Below, in pieces: positions 11,139-23,109 of a stretch of 64,000 bases of DNA. Numbering within the stretch: position 1 is the first letter of the stretch; each line of letters opens with the position of its first letter. Source of the stretch: Bromus sterilis (taxonomy: Eukaryota; Streptophyta; Magnoliopsida; Poales; Poaceae); assembly GCA_950022295.1 (NCBI GenBank), contig OX465599.1:286647501-286711500 (forward strand), written 5' to 3'. The translations under genes and the position numbers were made by a program. The notes beneath the pieces were generated by a model. That model had not been told where the DNA came from and did no database searches. It worked only from the letters and a program-made list of their open reading frames with translations.

Positions 11139-12945
11139 TGTTGGGGTTCGGGGCAGAAAACACAAATTTTTCCTTGACCTACGATACCCAATCCCAAGAC
11201 CTATGCTATGCTGATGCAAGTAACGGACAGAAATAGATCACATACCAGTATGTAGTCCGTTAAGCGGGAAACGTTCCCGCATGAACGTGGTTGGTGTAGT
11301 CGTACCGGTAATCCCCGATGCCGCGCAGATCCACGACGACTCCTGTAGCCACCCGATCCTTGTAGACCGATGACGGGATTACGTCCCCGTCGGAACGTTG
11401 TTGATGAAGACCTCGCGATACGACCACGACGATGAAGTAGCACCACAAGTGTAGTGCCTCGCGGGATTATACACATACAGTATACCCGACGTCCCTCCGG
11501 GCTCCGAACCAGTAGAGCAGCGGAAAGAAGATGGATTCGGATCCCGATTTCAGCAGCACGACGGCGTGCGTATAGTGGACAAATCCCCAACCCAGAGCAG
11601 CCTCCAAACAAGGGGAGTCCGCTCAAAGGAAGGAGAAAGAAGGGAGAGAGATGAGGAACTTTTCTCAAAAAATTCATGATTAAAAGGGCACCCCTACCCC
11701 TCCTTATATAGGTCAAGGAGGGGTGATACCCCCCCTTCCCCTTCCAGGGTGGGACTAATCCCAAGGGGGGGGGTTATGGCGCACCAATAAGGGGGGTGGG
11801 CCCTCTCATGGCGCCATGGCCCATGGGGGAGGACTCCCTCTCCCCCTAATGGGCCCTTTGAGGCCCATATGCCTTTTAATTCATTTTTAATTATATTTAA
11901 ATACATTTTAATATTTAATTCAGATAATTAAATAATAAAACATATATTAAACATTATTAAATATATTTTGAACCTTTCAAAATACCCAGAACAACTTCCG
12001 ACCTTCATCGGAACAATTCCGGTCATCACCGGAACAATTCCGGTGTTCTCTCCAATTTCTCCGGTGATCCCGAATCAATCCTTACTGCGTCGAGTACCCT
12101 TAAGTGTAACACCCTACGGTCCGGGAAACAGCAGACATGATCGAGACAACTCTCATTGATCAATGACTAATCAATTGGACCTGGTTACAATCCTTGATAG
12201 CCCCTGCGCTTCCATCGAATGAACTTCAATCGCTGTTGGATCCGTTAACCGTGTGCCTGTTCCCTTTGTCCCATGGTACTTTGCTTGTCCGAGGTTTGAT
12301 CATCGGTATCCAATATACCTAGTTCGTCCTCGTTCTCAACAAACAAGTTTACTCGTTCCCGTGATATTACAACTCCGTGACCTAGTCACACGTTTGCAAA
12401 CTTTATGATGTAACAACACCGAGTGGGCCCAGAGTACCTATCCGTCACACGGATGGACAAATCCCGCTTTGATCTATTTGCATACTCATCAACCATCTAT
12501 TTCGGAATACCCAAAGTGCACCGTTATAGCCAGCATATTTCAGTCAGGCGGTGGGATACAAATCAAAGCATCCTAATAGATCGTGATTACGTATGATCAT
12601 TACGGTCAAAGGATCTGGTCACTACGTTATAGTTATCGCAATGTCGAACTATGTGACTTGATCACATCGCAACACTTCTGGTGTGTGTATGTCCATCATA
12701 TCATTATCCAATGATACGACTCCATTGTCAACAGACGCCATTGTCTCATGATCAGGAAACCTTGATCATCAATCGCCCAATGGACTAGTATACTCGGGTT
12801 AACTAGGGACCTGGTTGTTTGTATACCACACCTGTATTAATGTTTCCGCTTAATACAGTTCTAGCATAGTATCAAACGTATTATGAACTAATGGAATATG
12901 CTCGATAAAACATATTTTATTTGCCTCTAGGGCACATTCCCAACA
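11139..12945 (-). repeat. Copia 3' LTR (left copy)
   Basis: A direct repeat of 17676-19484, about 1807 bp. It is bounded by TGTTGGGG and CCCAACA on the plus strand. On the minus strand the polypurine tract lies directly upstream of its start, so it is the 3' LTR. Confidence 0.9.
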
Positions 12946-12960
12946 GTCTCCCACTTGCAC
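12946..12960 (-). promoter_or_regulatory. Copia polypurine tract
   Basis: On the minus strand GTGCAAGTGGGAGAC directly precedes the LTR start TGTTGGG. An AAGTGGGAGAC tract next to the LTR is typical of Angela/BARE elements. Confidence 0.75.
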
Positions 12961-13933
12961 TAGAGTACAAATAATCTAGTTGCATTTTCTCTGGATCATA
13001 ACTCCTTATTGATCATGCTTGCCCGTGGAAGAGGTTGTATCAACGGTCTGGGTACCATTCAGAACCGTATGTCCTTTTGCAAATCATAATGTCACCTAAT
13101 TTGACATTCCTTCATTATCCACTATAATGATGAGGTATATATATTTGGCGGTGAAATGAGACTTCGTTTGCTGTGTCACAGCAATGACATCCGCTGGGTC
13201 ACGCGGACTTTCCCATAGTCATGCACACTTGAAACTCACTCAATCAGAAGTCGAACTTCTTAAGCCATAATATAACTCCTGCTACTTCTAAAGCAGCCAC
13301 ATCAATGTAGATTCAATCCTTAGTGCATTGTATGCAACTTTGATGTCTAACCATGTTTCTTTCAACTTAGGCATTCATTAGTATGATATCTCAATTTTCT
13401 AGGTTAGTGTCAAAGCTTGAACCAGCATAACATTTATGGTCAAGTCCACTATCCTTTTCAAATTTGAGATGTATCCTCAGTTCTCTCCAGACACTGAAGG
13501 ATAAACTTAACTCTTTGTTCAATGATTTACTCATAAATCATATCACAACATGTTCTTACTACTAAGAACTTGGGTCACATTACGTCGAGTACAAAACTCT
13601 GGTTTTATATGAAAGAACCTATGACAAAGGCATAGAGGATCCAGCACATCCATTTATTTCATTAACCATTAACCATTGTTCTTGTACTGAGATTAACTCA
13701 ATACTTCTCTTGGATATACAAGTAAGGACCACTTCTTGACTTGTCCCATTCTGAACTCCTTCAGAATCTTATCCAGGAAAGTATTACGACTCAATGTTAT
13801 TAAACACATATCTATCTTAATAGATCTTCAATGCTTAATACTTTATTCATCTTCATTTATGAATGATTCAAATAATCATTAACACAAACTGCACCATTCA
13901 TAATATGTTATCCATATATGAGAATGTTATCAT

Positions 13934-14215
13934 GCTCCCACTCAAATATGTCATGCACATATTAAGTTATAGGATAACACTCATATTGCTCCCACTCAAA
14001 TATGTCAGCCACATATAAGACAAGGATAACATCCACATGGCTCCCACTTAGATATGTCAGACACATATTAAGTTCAGGATACTAACCACATGGATCCTAC
14101 TCAAATATGTCATTTACATATAAGGCTAGGATAATACTCCCATAGCTCCCACTCAAAAATATGTCGTCTACATATATCAAGTTTCAGGAAACTATTCAGC
14201 TCCCACTCAGTTTCA
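13934..14215 (-). repeat. Tandem array of about 53-bp units carrying RT YxDD-like segments
   Basis: Units start at 13934, 13988, 14040, 14093 and 14145, with a partial sixth at 14199; lengths are 52-54 bp. Each begins GCTCCCACTCAAATATGTC or a close variant. On the minus strand the five units read YVDDIF, YVNDIF, YVSDIS, YVADIF and YVHDIF, two preceded by IILALYV or VILVLYV. This matches the catalytic LYVDDI core of Copia reverse transcriptase, repeated with the first Asp changed in four of five. Each unit also contains AGTGGGAGC or a near match on the minus strand, similar to the element's polypurine tract. Confidence 0.75.
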
Positions 14216-17200
14216 TGCAAAATGCATGTTTCCTCGATATTTTGGTTAAGTCCAAAATCCTTTGATCATCCATCAAAATGAGAATTCAGTTTACGAGACA
14301 CTAGTATCCATATGTTTTTCCAAAACCTTCTTGTTGTACCAATTACAACACTTCTTCAAATTACAGGATTTGAGGAAGTCACGGTATTGATAACAATTCT
14401 GGATCAATCGTAGTGAATATCCCTTTGACTCAAGCATTGCTACATATTGTAGTCAACCCATTGAATTTGTCAGAAACAATCTTTGTGACAAACCAATCTT
14501 GATGTCCCTTTGATGTTCACATTTATTCCTCATAACTCTGAAGTTATTGTGAATATCAAGTAACCTCCTTACTTGATAAGATTCAAGCAATCTTAAATGT
14601 AACTCAACATAGGATTTCATGACTCGTAGTCATATCTCGTACTTAGGTCCACCATCGCTTCTTTGTAGTTCGTAGGAATGTCTTGTTCCATTAACATGAC
14701 AAGTGAATCATGAATATCATTTTGCACCAGGGGCAAATATATATTCTTGAATCCTACCTTTCTCAGTAAAAGCTCCCATCAGAAGATCATGATCATTATC
14801 ATTAGTTTCTCCTCTTATTGTAGAGCTTTGCTTCCAGAATTTATTCCGTTGCACTACTCTGACATTTGGAGGCAAGGTCAATTACCTTGGTTGAACTTTC
14901 ACTTTTCTTCCATTACCACATTTATCAAGAACAATTCTTGACAAACACCAAACATAGCAATACAAGTTTTGCTCCTTTTGGTTCTAGTTGTGGAAGATGC
15001 ATCCATAGTTGTCTAAGGATACACTACAAAGATAATTTATCTTACATAAATCAAGCTTCCTAGAAACCACAACACACCATGACATATATAGTGTTGGTTT
15101 CCACGAACTCAGATGGTTACCTATGCTGAAGTGAGTGTTTGCTTATTAAATTAATAACTCTAAACAATAATAACGTAACTTGGTAAGAGATAACTTAGAC
15201 CATACACTTTTTCATAGAATATGATCACAATGTTCATGCACGTCAATCATATTGAAGTGTCTCAAGACATTGCAATTTGTGGAACAACTTTCACACAAGT
15301 CTTTATGCCCAAGACTAACTCAAAACATTTGTCACTTTGATCAAATCGTAGAGACTTGTCTTTCTTGTTAATTTAATATCCATTTTTACTCTGAAATCCC
15401 TTTTGATCATATCAAACTATTTCACACTCATGTTTCATTGGTGAATACAAATATTCATCTAAGTCCACATACGAAGTTCACGAAATAATGAAATTCACCA
15501 CATGCTGACATACGATACATCACGATGTATGATATTCAACAATCAGTACACAATCTGTTTTACCAGAATGCGAGGTTTTAGTCATCTCACCTCAAAGGCA
15601 TGGTTTGTATATGTCAAGAGATCAAGTATCTTAAGACATCATCATACCATTCATGACTTAAACTGTAGTGTCATTATTAAGCCTGGATATTTCTTGGCAT
15701 TACAATATTTCTTATAAATGATCAAACAACTATCATCAATATAAGAATAGCTCATTCATAATCGTAATGTGACCATAATAGATATCATTCATAAAAGGGG
15801 AACAACTGACTTGTTTCTCACTAATATGAATAATTGTCTTTGCGAGATGCAAGACGCACTAATAAAGTCCTCATTCAAACGATCATAAAATTTATTCATA
15901 TATTAATCAATTGATAGATGTAGAGGGAGAGTGTTGTCGACCATCAACTATCTTGATTGCCGTCAGCACACATTGTCACCTCATCCCTTCCAAGCCACTC
16001 TCAAGCAGTAAGTTCAAGCATCGAATACTTAATCAACCGCAATTAGTGTTTCGTGGGAAAGACATTTATAACTCGTATATCAAATATACCTTCTCCGTCA
16101 ATGACCATTCCTGCATTGGTTCTACTCTTAAATTTCTTAACTTTAACCATGACCTCATGACAGGTGAACGATTCTCCTTCATGACATAGTCCAGACATGG
16201 TCTTTGTAACTAGGAGGAAGCGGATGTAACTCCCTAGTTATCGCAAAGTAACCAGTCATTCAGTAGTCCAAGTTATACACAAGGTGTTCCATGTATCTTA
16301 TACATTTTCCAAGTGACTTTCTCAGCAGGTTGTTCCTTCCACCATAGTTGAAAGAAACCCCGTCCATATACTCATATTCCATTTCTCTGATTGGTGACCA
16401 AGTGCTTTCAAGTTCACCTAGCACGTCATACATGTTGGTTAACATGCATTCACAATTCAGACTCATAGAATGAAGTATGGTGTATTGGACAGTCATTCAT
16501 AAGTGACGGTGAGTACGATACTCATCATCATCTTCCTTGAATACGGAGTTATCAGGTGTATCTCCTAGCAGTTCTTCGTATTATGTTTAACAAGTCATTA
16601 CTAACGAGTATGTCTCTAATGGTGTTGGTACACATCAATGAAGTAAGACCCATTTACCTTAAGTTCTATCATACTAAAAGAGCCATAGTTCTAAACATTG
16701 GTATGACGTTATCTACAATGATATTTGCAAAGACATGAAGATTAAGTTCATAATATGGAGTTCATGTTTCAAAAACAATTCTGGAACTCCCACTAAGACA
16801 AGCATCCCTCATAGTTTGTTCTAAGTGATTACACGATCCTTGAAGAACATACCTCCCCCGTGTGACACGACCATCAGTATGTTGTTCAAGGTAGGCCATC
16901 ATGCCAATCACATCATCCATGTGACTCATGCTCGACCTTTCGGTCTCTTGTGTCCCGAGGCCATGTCTGCACATGCCAGGCTCGCCACAATAACCTTAGT
17001 GAGTATATGCTGCGTATGCAAGGTCATGTTTCTGGACATGCTAGGCTTGCTCCACCCATCTCTTGTGAACGTAAAAATGTTTGACACCCGTGTGACACGT
17101 GATGCCTCCATAATGAAGAACTTTCCAGATGGTGCTTCACTAAGGAAGGACACTTTGTTGGATTAGTGAGGGATCATCCTATTATGCTACCGTCATATAT

Positions 17201-17657
17201 CTAACATATTAGCAAAACAAGATGCAACAGTATAAATCATACATGCTATGATTCCCCCCGACATGCAAATTAAAGTTGAAAACGCCTCTCTACTTTATCT
17301 TTTGCAAGTTTTACGTGGCTGCTAGGGGTTTCGAGAAAAGAACCGCTTTCTATCCTGCGAAAACAAGCCACAACACCAATCCCGCAATTGTCTCTATTAC
17401 ACCCCTGTCGGGGCCCTCCGTTGCAAACATCTTCGCATCGCTAATGCAGAGAGACAGACACCCCCCCCAGCCACTTTATATGGTACAAGCCATATGTCAA
17501 GCGTGGAACCAGTCTCGCGTAAACGCGTAAGGTCGGTCGGGGGCCACTTCATCAAACATTGCCGCAATGCTAAATGAGTACACGTGAGAGGGTAACAATT
17601 GAGAATTTATGCCCACATACTAGATGTGTTCTATCCGTACAATACATCTACGCATAG

Positions 17658-17675
17658 CCTTGCTCATGATACCAC
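17658..17675 (-). promoter_or_regulatory. Copia primer binding site (tRNA-iMet type)
   Basis: On the minus strand GTGGTATCATGAGCAAGG directly follows the LTR end. TGGTATCA followed by GAGC is the usual initiator tRNA-Met complement in plant Copia elements (TGGTATCAGAGC), here with two extra bases. Confidence 0.75.
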
Positions 17676-19484
17676 TGTTGGGGTTCGGGGCAGAAAACAC
17701 AAATTTTTCCTTGACCTACGATACCCAATCCCAAGACCTATGCTATGCTGATGCAAGTAATGGACAGAAATAGATCACATACCAGTATGTAGTCCGTTAA
17801 GCGGGAAACGTTCCCGCATGAACGTGGTTGGTGTAGTCGTACCGGTAATCCCCGATGCCGCGCAGATCCACGACGACTCCTGTAGCCACCCGATCCTTGC
17901 AGACCGATGACGGGATTACGTCCCCGTCGGAACGTTGTTGATGAAGACCTCGCGATACGACCACGACGATGAAGTAGCACCACAAGTGTAGTGCCTCGCG
18001 GGATTATACACATACAGTATACCCGACGTCCCTCCGGGCTCCGAACCAGTAGAGCAGCGGAAAGAAGATGGATTCGGATCCCGATTCCAGCAGCACGACG
18101 GCGTGCGTATAGTGGAGAAATCCCCAACCCAGATCAGCCTCCAAACAAGGGGAGTCCGCTCAAAGGAAGGAGAAAGAAGGGAGAGAGATGAGAAACTTTT
18201 CTCAAAAAATTCATGATTAAAAGGGCACCCCTACCCCTCCTTATATAGGTCAAGGAGGGGTGATACCCCCCCTTCCCCTTCCGGGGTGGGACTAATCCCA
18301 AGGGGGGGGGGGTTATGGCGCACCAATAAGGGGGGTGGGCCCTCTCATGGCGCCATGGCCCATGGGGGAGGACTCCCTCTCCCCCTAATGGGCCCTATGA
18401 GGCCCATATGCCTTTTAATTCATTTTTAATTATATTTAAATACATTTTAATATTTAATTCAGATAATTAAATAATAAAACATATATTAAACATTATTAAA
18501 TATATTTTGAACCTTTCAAAATACCCAGAACAACTTCCGGCCTTCATCGGAACAATTCCGGTCATCACCGGAACAATTCCGGTGTTCTCTCCAATTTCTC
18601 CGGTGATCCCGAATCAATCCTTACTGCGTCGAGTACCCTTAAGTGTAACACCCTACGGTCCGGGAAACAGTAGACATGATCGAGACAACTCTCATTGATC
18701 AATGACTAATCAATTGGACCTGGTTACAATCCTTGATAGCCCCTGCGCTTCCATCGAATGAACTTCAATCGCTGTTGGATCCGTTAACCGTGTGCCTGTT
18801 CCCTTTGTCCCATGGTACTTTGCTTGTCCGAGGTTTGATCATCGGTATCCAATATACCTAGTTCGTCCTCGTTCTCAACAAACAAGTTTACTCGTTCCCG
18901 TGATATTACAACTCCGTGACCTAGTCACACGTTTGCAAACTTTATGATGTAACATCACCGAGTGGGCCCAGAGTACCTATCCGTCACACGGATGGACAAA
19001 TCCCGCTTTGATCTATTTGCATACTCATCAACCATCTATTTCAGAATACCCAAAGTGCACCGTTATAGCCAGCATATTTCACTCAGGCGGTGGGATACAA
19101 ATCAAAGCATCCTAATAGATCATGATTACGTATGATCATTACGGTCAAAGGATCTGGTCACTACGTTATAGTTATCGCAATGTCGAACTATGTGACTTGA
19201 TTACATCGCAACACTTCTATTGGGTGTATGTCCATCATATCATTATCCAATGATACGACTCCATTGTCAACAGACGCCATTGTCTCATGATCAGGAAACC
19301 TTGATCATCAATCGCCCAATGGACTAGTATACTAGGGTTAATTAGGGACCTGGTTGTTTGTATACCACACATGTATTAATGTTTCCGCTTAATACAGTTC
19401 TAGCATAGTATCAAACGTATTATGAACTAATGGAATATGCTCGATAAAACATATTTTATTTGCCTCTAGGGCACATTCCCAACA
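17676..19484 (-). repeat. Copia 5' LTR (right copy)
   Basis: A direct repeat of 11139-12945, about 1809 bp. The PBS lies next to it, so on the minus strand it is the 5' LTR. The longest indel relative to the other copy is in a G run near 18302, two bases longer here. Confidence 0.9.
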
Positions 19485-20095
19485 CCTTGATCATGTAGGG
19501 TAGATCACAAGGACTAAACATTGAAGAACAATATTGGAGAGAGGAAATCACATAGCTACTGATCATGGACCCATGGTCCAAGGGGGACTACTCACGGCAC
19601 ATCCGGGAAGCGTACATGGTGGTGGAGAAGCTCCAGGAGGTCAATCCTACCTCCGACAGGGTGCCGGGAAGAGGTCTTTTGGTGCTCCCGATCTTGGAAG
19701 CGCGACGGCGGCGGAACAATGAGGTATTTCGCGATGCGGGGTTCTCCTCGAGGGTTTCCTGGACAAGGGGTAAAAATAGGCCGAAGGGGTGGGGTCGTGC
19801 CACCTGGCCACCTGGGCACCAGGTGGAGGCCCCTGGCCCTCCTTCGGCGTTCCGGAAGCTTCCCTCATGCTGATTTTTGTTCTGTTTTTATTTTGGAATT
19901 TTTGGAGTATTATAAATTAGGGAAAATCACTGCAACTAAAGACATCAGCAGACAGAAACTGGCACTGGGTGCACTGAGTTAGTAGGTTAGTCCAAATATG
20001 TGTAAAATGATATGAAAGTGTAGCAAAACATGTAGCAATGTCACATAAAAGTGCATGGAACAAGCAGAAATTATAGATACGTTTGGGACGTATCA

Positions 20096-20524
20096 ACATC
20101 CCCAAGCTTAATTCATGCTCGTCCTCGAGTAGGTAAATGATGACACAGATAATTTCCGTGGTGACATGCTAACACACATATAAGAACTTCAAAGTATAGC
20201 AAGTAAGATGTGCAATCCAAATCAAGATAATAACAAGCAAGAGTCTTAGTATTAATTCTAGCAAAGTATAAACATAAAGGTGCAAGAGCTCTCGTTGTTC
20301 GTGACTCGAATGTCTCCAATGGTGTTTGCGTGCAAGCAATGGGAGATGGGATTAGAGAATTAAAAATATATATATAGTTTAATTGAGAACTCAATCTACT
20401 AAAGTTTCACACTTGGTATCCTTCAGGATCTTATTTTGACTCATCCCCAGACCACTAGTCAGGTACAAGTCAAACTGATCCTCTCCCTTTCGACTTTGAG
20501 CACTCATGCAATGGATGAGCGTGA
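20096..20524 (-). other. Remnant internal region of Gypsy element V with polypurine tract
   Basis: It begins with the reverse complement of the polypurine tract (20096-20113) and matches the first 430 bp of the internal regions at 27735, 38795 and 43761, up to CACTCATGCAATGGATGAGC. At about 20525 it is cut off by a Copia LTR piece. It is non-coding. Confidence 0.75.
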
Positions 20525-21342
20525 GAAAGATACGTTGGCGCGAGAAAGAAACTTCGAGTGAACCTTTATGTTATACATGTACCATTCCCTTTGCTTCGCG
20601 ATATATGACAAAGTTAGAGGAGAGAAGTTTGGCACCTATGTGTAACAACTTCTTGAACATAAGCCACCCGTTATCCTCATTTCTTGTTTGTCTTTTATTT
20701 CTCATTATTGTATCCCGGTATCCTCGTAACTAAATCACAATGTGTCTGGCCAAACTAGAATGGATATCGGCATACCGAGTGGGCCCAAATTCAATATCTC
20801 TTCATCGTGAAGGAGCAAATCCCATTCTTGAACTATCGCAGTTACTAAACACACTATCCAATATTCCCAGAACTTGTTTTACTACTTCCCAGTTACGGGA
20901 GGATTCATCTAAGAAGCAAAGTATATCTTCCTCTGTGAAGTAACCCGATATTCTCATGGTCTAAGGAATTACGTATATGATAACAAATCATGATAGACTT
21001 ATAACGTTGTTACGACCTGATCTCTAAGTATATCATTTAATACCGGGGTCGGTTCAACATCATTGTTCTGCTAACAACATGCTATCATTGATACCGACAT
21101 CCGTGTTACAAGAGCGATGTCCATGATTAATAAAATGTAATAATTAGTTAGCGCATGAGTTGGTCTTAGAGGCGAAACCAGGAACTCTTGTTGTTTACAT
21201 TTCCACACATGCAAATGGGTTTTATTCTGAATTTCACAGTGAGGGTCATTGCAATTATAGCACACAAATATAAACATCAATTATGAACTTGAATATTAAT
21301 AATAACACACTTTATTATTGCCTCTAGGGCATATATCCAACA
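20525..21342 (-). mobile_element. Truncated Angela/BARE-like Copia LTR
   Basis: On the minus strand the piece starts TGTTGGATATATGCCCTAGA, followed by GGCAATAATAAAG, the hallmark start of Angela/BARE LTRs. It runs about 818 bp and breaks off at element V sequence. It includes an ACCGAGTGGGCCCAAA-type segment at 20776 that resembles GAGTGGGCCCAGAG in the complete Copia LTR at 12421. The 3' half of the LTR is absent. Confidence 0.75.
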
Positions 21343-22136
21343 ACAATGACATGTTCAACTATGTCGTGTTTGAGTATGTAATGCATGATCTGCTAGTATT
21401 TAAGTAATAACAAATACTAGTTAGAACAGCTATATTTGGTTGTCATCACTCATGCTCTAGTCAACATGATTTTCGTTTTTCGTTTTGCTGCTTTACTATC
21501 ATATTAATCTTCAAAATCAAACTATCTTTCTTACTTTCATGATTTCCAAAGAGAGCAACATGGACGTCGAACAGTGACTTGTTTCTTACTATCATTTGCA
21601 TCTATCTCTCTTACCCAAAATGGTTACCCCAAAATCAAGTCTGGTTCGTGCATAACGGTACTCGTCTCTTGTGAGAACCTTTAATGCTCTTTTGACTGCT
21701 CTCTGGCACCATGGTGAATGGTGCCACATTACATGATTAGTTAGCCTCCACCACATATCTAGAAGGATCAAGTGAATCCACATACAATATCTCTCAAGTG
21801 TGCCATACAATGTCCTTACTAGAGTTGGGTACCATTAGGTACAGATAAAAAACATGGTTCTTGGGTAAGCATTTTTGTGGATGACAATCATATACATATA
21901 TCTTTGTCTAAATGGTGCTAATATGATATACTTATTCCTTGGCATTGATGCCATGATATGTTAAACTTTGATGTGTTTGCCTCTGTTATGCATACTGATA
22001 TTCAGGTATCAACTAGTCACTTCGATTTCACCAATACCATTTTTAATGTCTATATTTGTTTGTTTCCAATCCCCATCTAGTTAACACGATTCCCTAATTT
22101 TCTCTATGTTGCTTCCCTAGGATATTAATCCACACA
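21343..22136. other. Unassigned sequence
   Basis: This stretch is AT-rich, and I recognise no element or complete gene. A pyrimidine tract ending in CCCTAG at 22121 could be a splice acceptor for the frame that follows. Nothing else stands out. Confidence 0.3.
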
Positions 22137-22355
22137 ATGAAAGTCTATCATGCTCGGTGTGAAGGCAACCAAATAAAAGTCTATCATCCAGACTACCACG
22201 AAGACGGTCTACATGTCTTCCTGAAGTATGTGAAGGATGGACAGGCGGTCATCACAAGAGGTTGGACTAAAGTTGTGCGCACCTTCGGCATGAAGGAGGG
22301 AAAAATATGGGCATTCCGCTTCTACAACTGCTGTGACAACGAAAATGACTTTTAG
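22137..22355 (+). pseudogene. B3-like domain fragment, possible 3' exon
   Basis: A 72-codon frame ends at a TAG. Its second half, DGQAVITRGWTKVVRTFGMK followed by EGKIWAFRFYN, has the RGW..VV...G.KEG...FRF pattern of the C-terminal half of a plant B3 DNA-binding domain. A candidate splice acceptor (TTGCTTCCCTAG) ends at about 22121, so the true exon may start before the first Met. No upstream exon with the first half of the domain is visible. It differs in sequence and strand from the 9625-10122 fragment. It may be a gene relic or a captured exon. Confidence 0.45.
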
Positions 22356-22562
22356 CTCTCTCTATACCGCCTTTAATACTCATCCGGTTCATTGTTGTGA
22401 TTACGATGTTTCTGTAATTCTTCAACATTAGTTTTTTTAGGGTAAACCATTAGTTGTTGTGATTTGGATTATTCTTTTTTTTATTTAAGTTGGATTGATA
22501 TAATTATGTGTTTCACCTATTGTTAAATTCAATTTATAATTTCAAATACATCATAGTTGTAA

Positions 22563-22729
22563 GGGATTATTACTCCTGTGCCCCTGGTTCCTTGTTGTGC
22601 TCAATTTTCCCCACTCTCCAAACTTGCGCTCACTTTTCCCCACTTCATTAGCTGAAACTCTCACAAATGCTCAAAACGGACGTTTGCCGTCTTGACCGTG
22701 CATTGACCGTTAATTGCTGACGAGTGGGG
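22563..22729. repeat. MULE left terminal inverted repeat
   Basis: It starts GGGATTATTACTCCTGTGCC and pairs with 27237-27392. Two TTTTCCCCACTT-like motifs are visible within it. Confidence 0.8.
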
Positions 22730-23109
22730 ACGAGTCTTATCTGTCTGTTGCTTACTGACGTGTGGGGCCGCAAGGAGACAAGGGCAGCGAGTTTGAATCA
22801 GAAATAGATCGAGATACGCCGTACCGCACCGCAACGCGCCGCCCCCTTCCCCTCCGCCGCAATCTCCACCAGATATATCCCACCTCCCATGCTGGGATTA
22901 CGTAGCGATGTTGAGCGAGGACGCCCGGAAGGTCCTCGACCGTGGAGAGGATTGGGTCGAATCCGCGGCAGATAATTCATGGATTACACCTGCTTAAGCA
23001 TCGTTTCCCCTCGAATTGCCGTTCTAACTCATATTATAGGACGTATTTGACTCCTGTTAGCTTGAATCGTTCGAATTTTGCTCTATTGTACCCGTCCTAA
23101 CTGCAGCCT

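Larger units (their letters stand above)
12946..17675 (-). other. Copia internal region without coding capacity
   Basis: This 4.73 kb stretch is AT-rich and full of stops in all frames; the longest open frames are near 110 codons. A complete Copia polyprotein needs about 1300 codons. The only recognisable coding remnants are RT YxDD-like segments in the tandem array (13934-14215). I see no capsid zinc knuckle, protease, integrase or RNase H motif. Highly decayed pol sequence remains possible. Confidence 0.6.
11139..19484 (-). mobile_element. Complete non-autonomous Copia element, Angela/BARE-like
   Basis: Two direct repeats of about 1.8 kb bound a 4.73 kb internal region. The pair is flanked by CCTTG on both sides (11134-11138, 19485-19489). 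On the minus strand the LTR starts TGTTGGGAATGTGCCCTAGA, typical of Angela/WIS/BARE LTRs, and ends CGAACCCCAACA. A tRNA-iMet-type PBS lies inside the right LTR and a polypurine tract inside the left LTR, fixing minus orientation. I counted about 22 substitutions between the LTRs by eye, roughly 1.2%, so the insertion is young. The internal region has no gag-pol frame, so mobilisation would depend on another element. A tandem array of RT-motif segments lies at 13934-14215. Confidence 0.9.
10155..20095 (-). mobile_element. 3' LTR V of a minus-strand Gypsy element, split by a Copia element
   Basis: The LTR runs 10155-11138 and resumes at 19485, ending GGGACGTATCA at 20095. Removing the Copia element and one CCTTG copy restores the arrangement seen in other LTRs, where ACATANGTGCCT precedes GATCATGTAGGG. 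It is followed on the right by the reverse complement of the polypurine tract (20096-20113), so this is the 3' LTR of an element extending right. Only about 430 bp of that internal domain survives. Confidence 0.8.

Noticed and set aside
13934..14215. CRISPR-like array
   Set aside because: The units are contiguous, diverged tandem repeats without unique spacers, in a plant retrotransposon.
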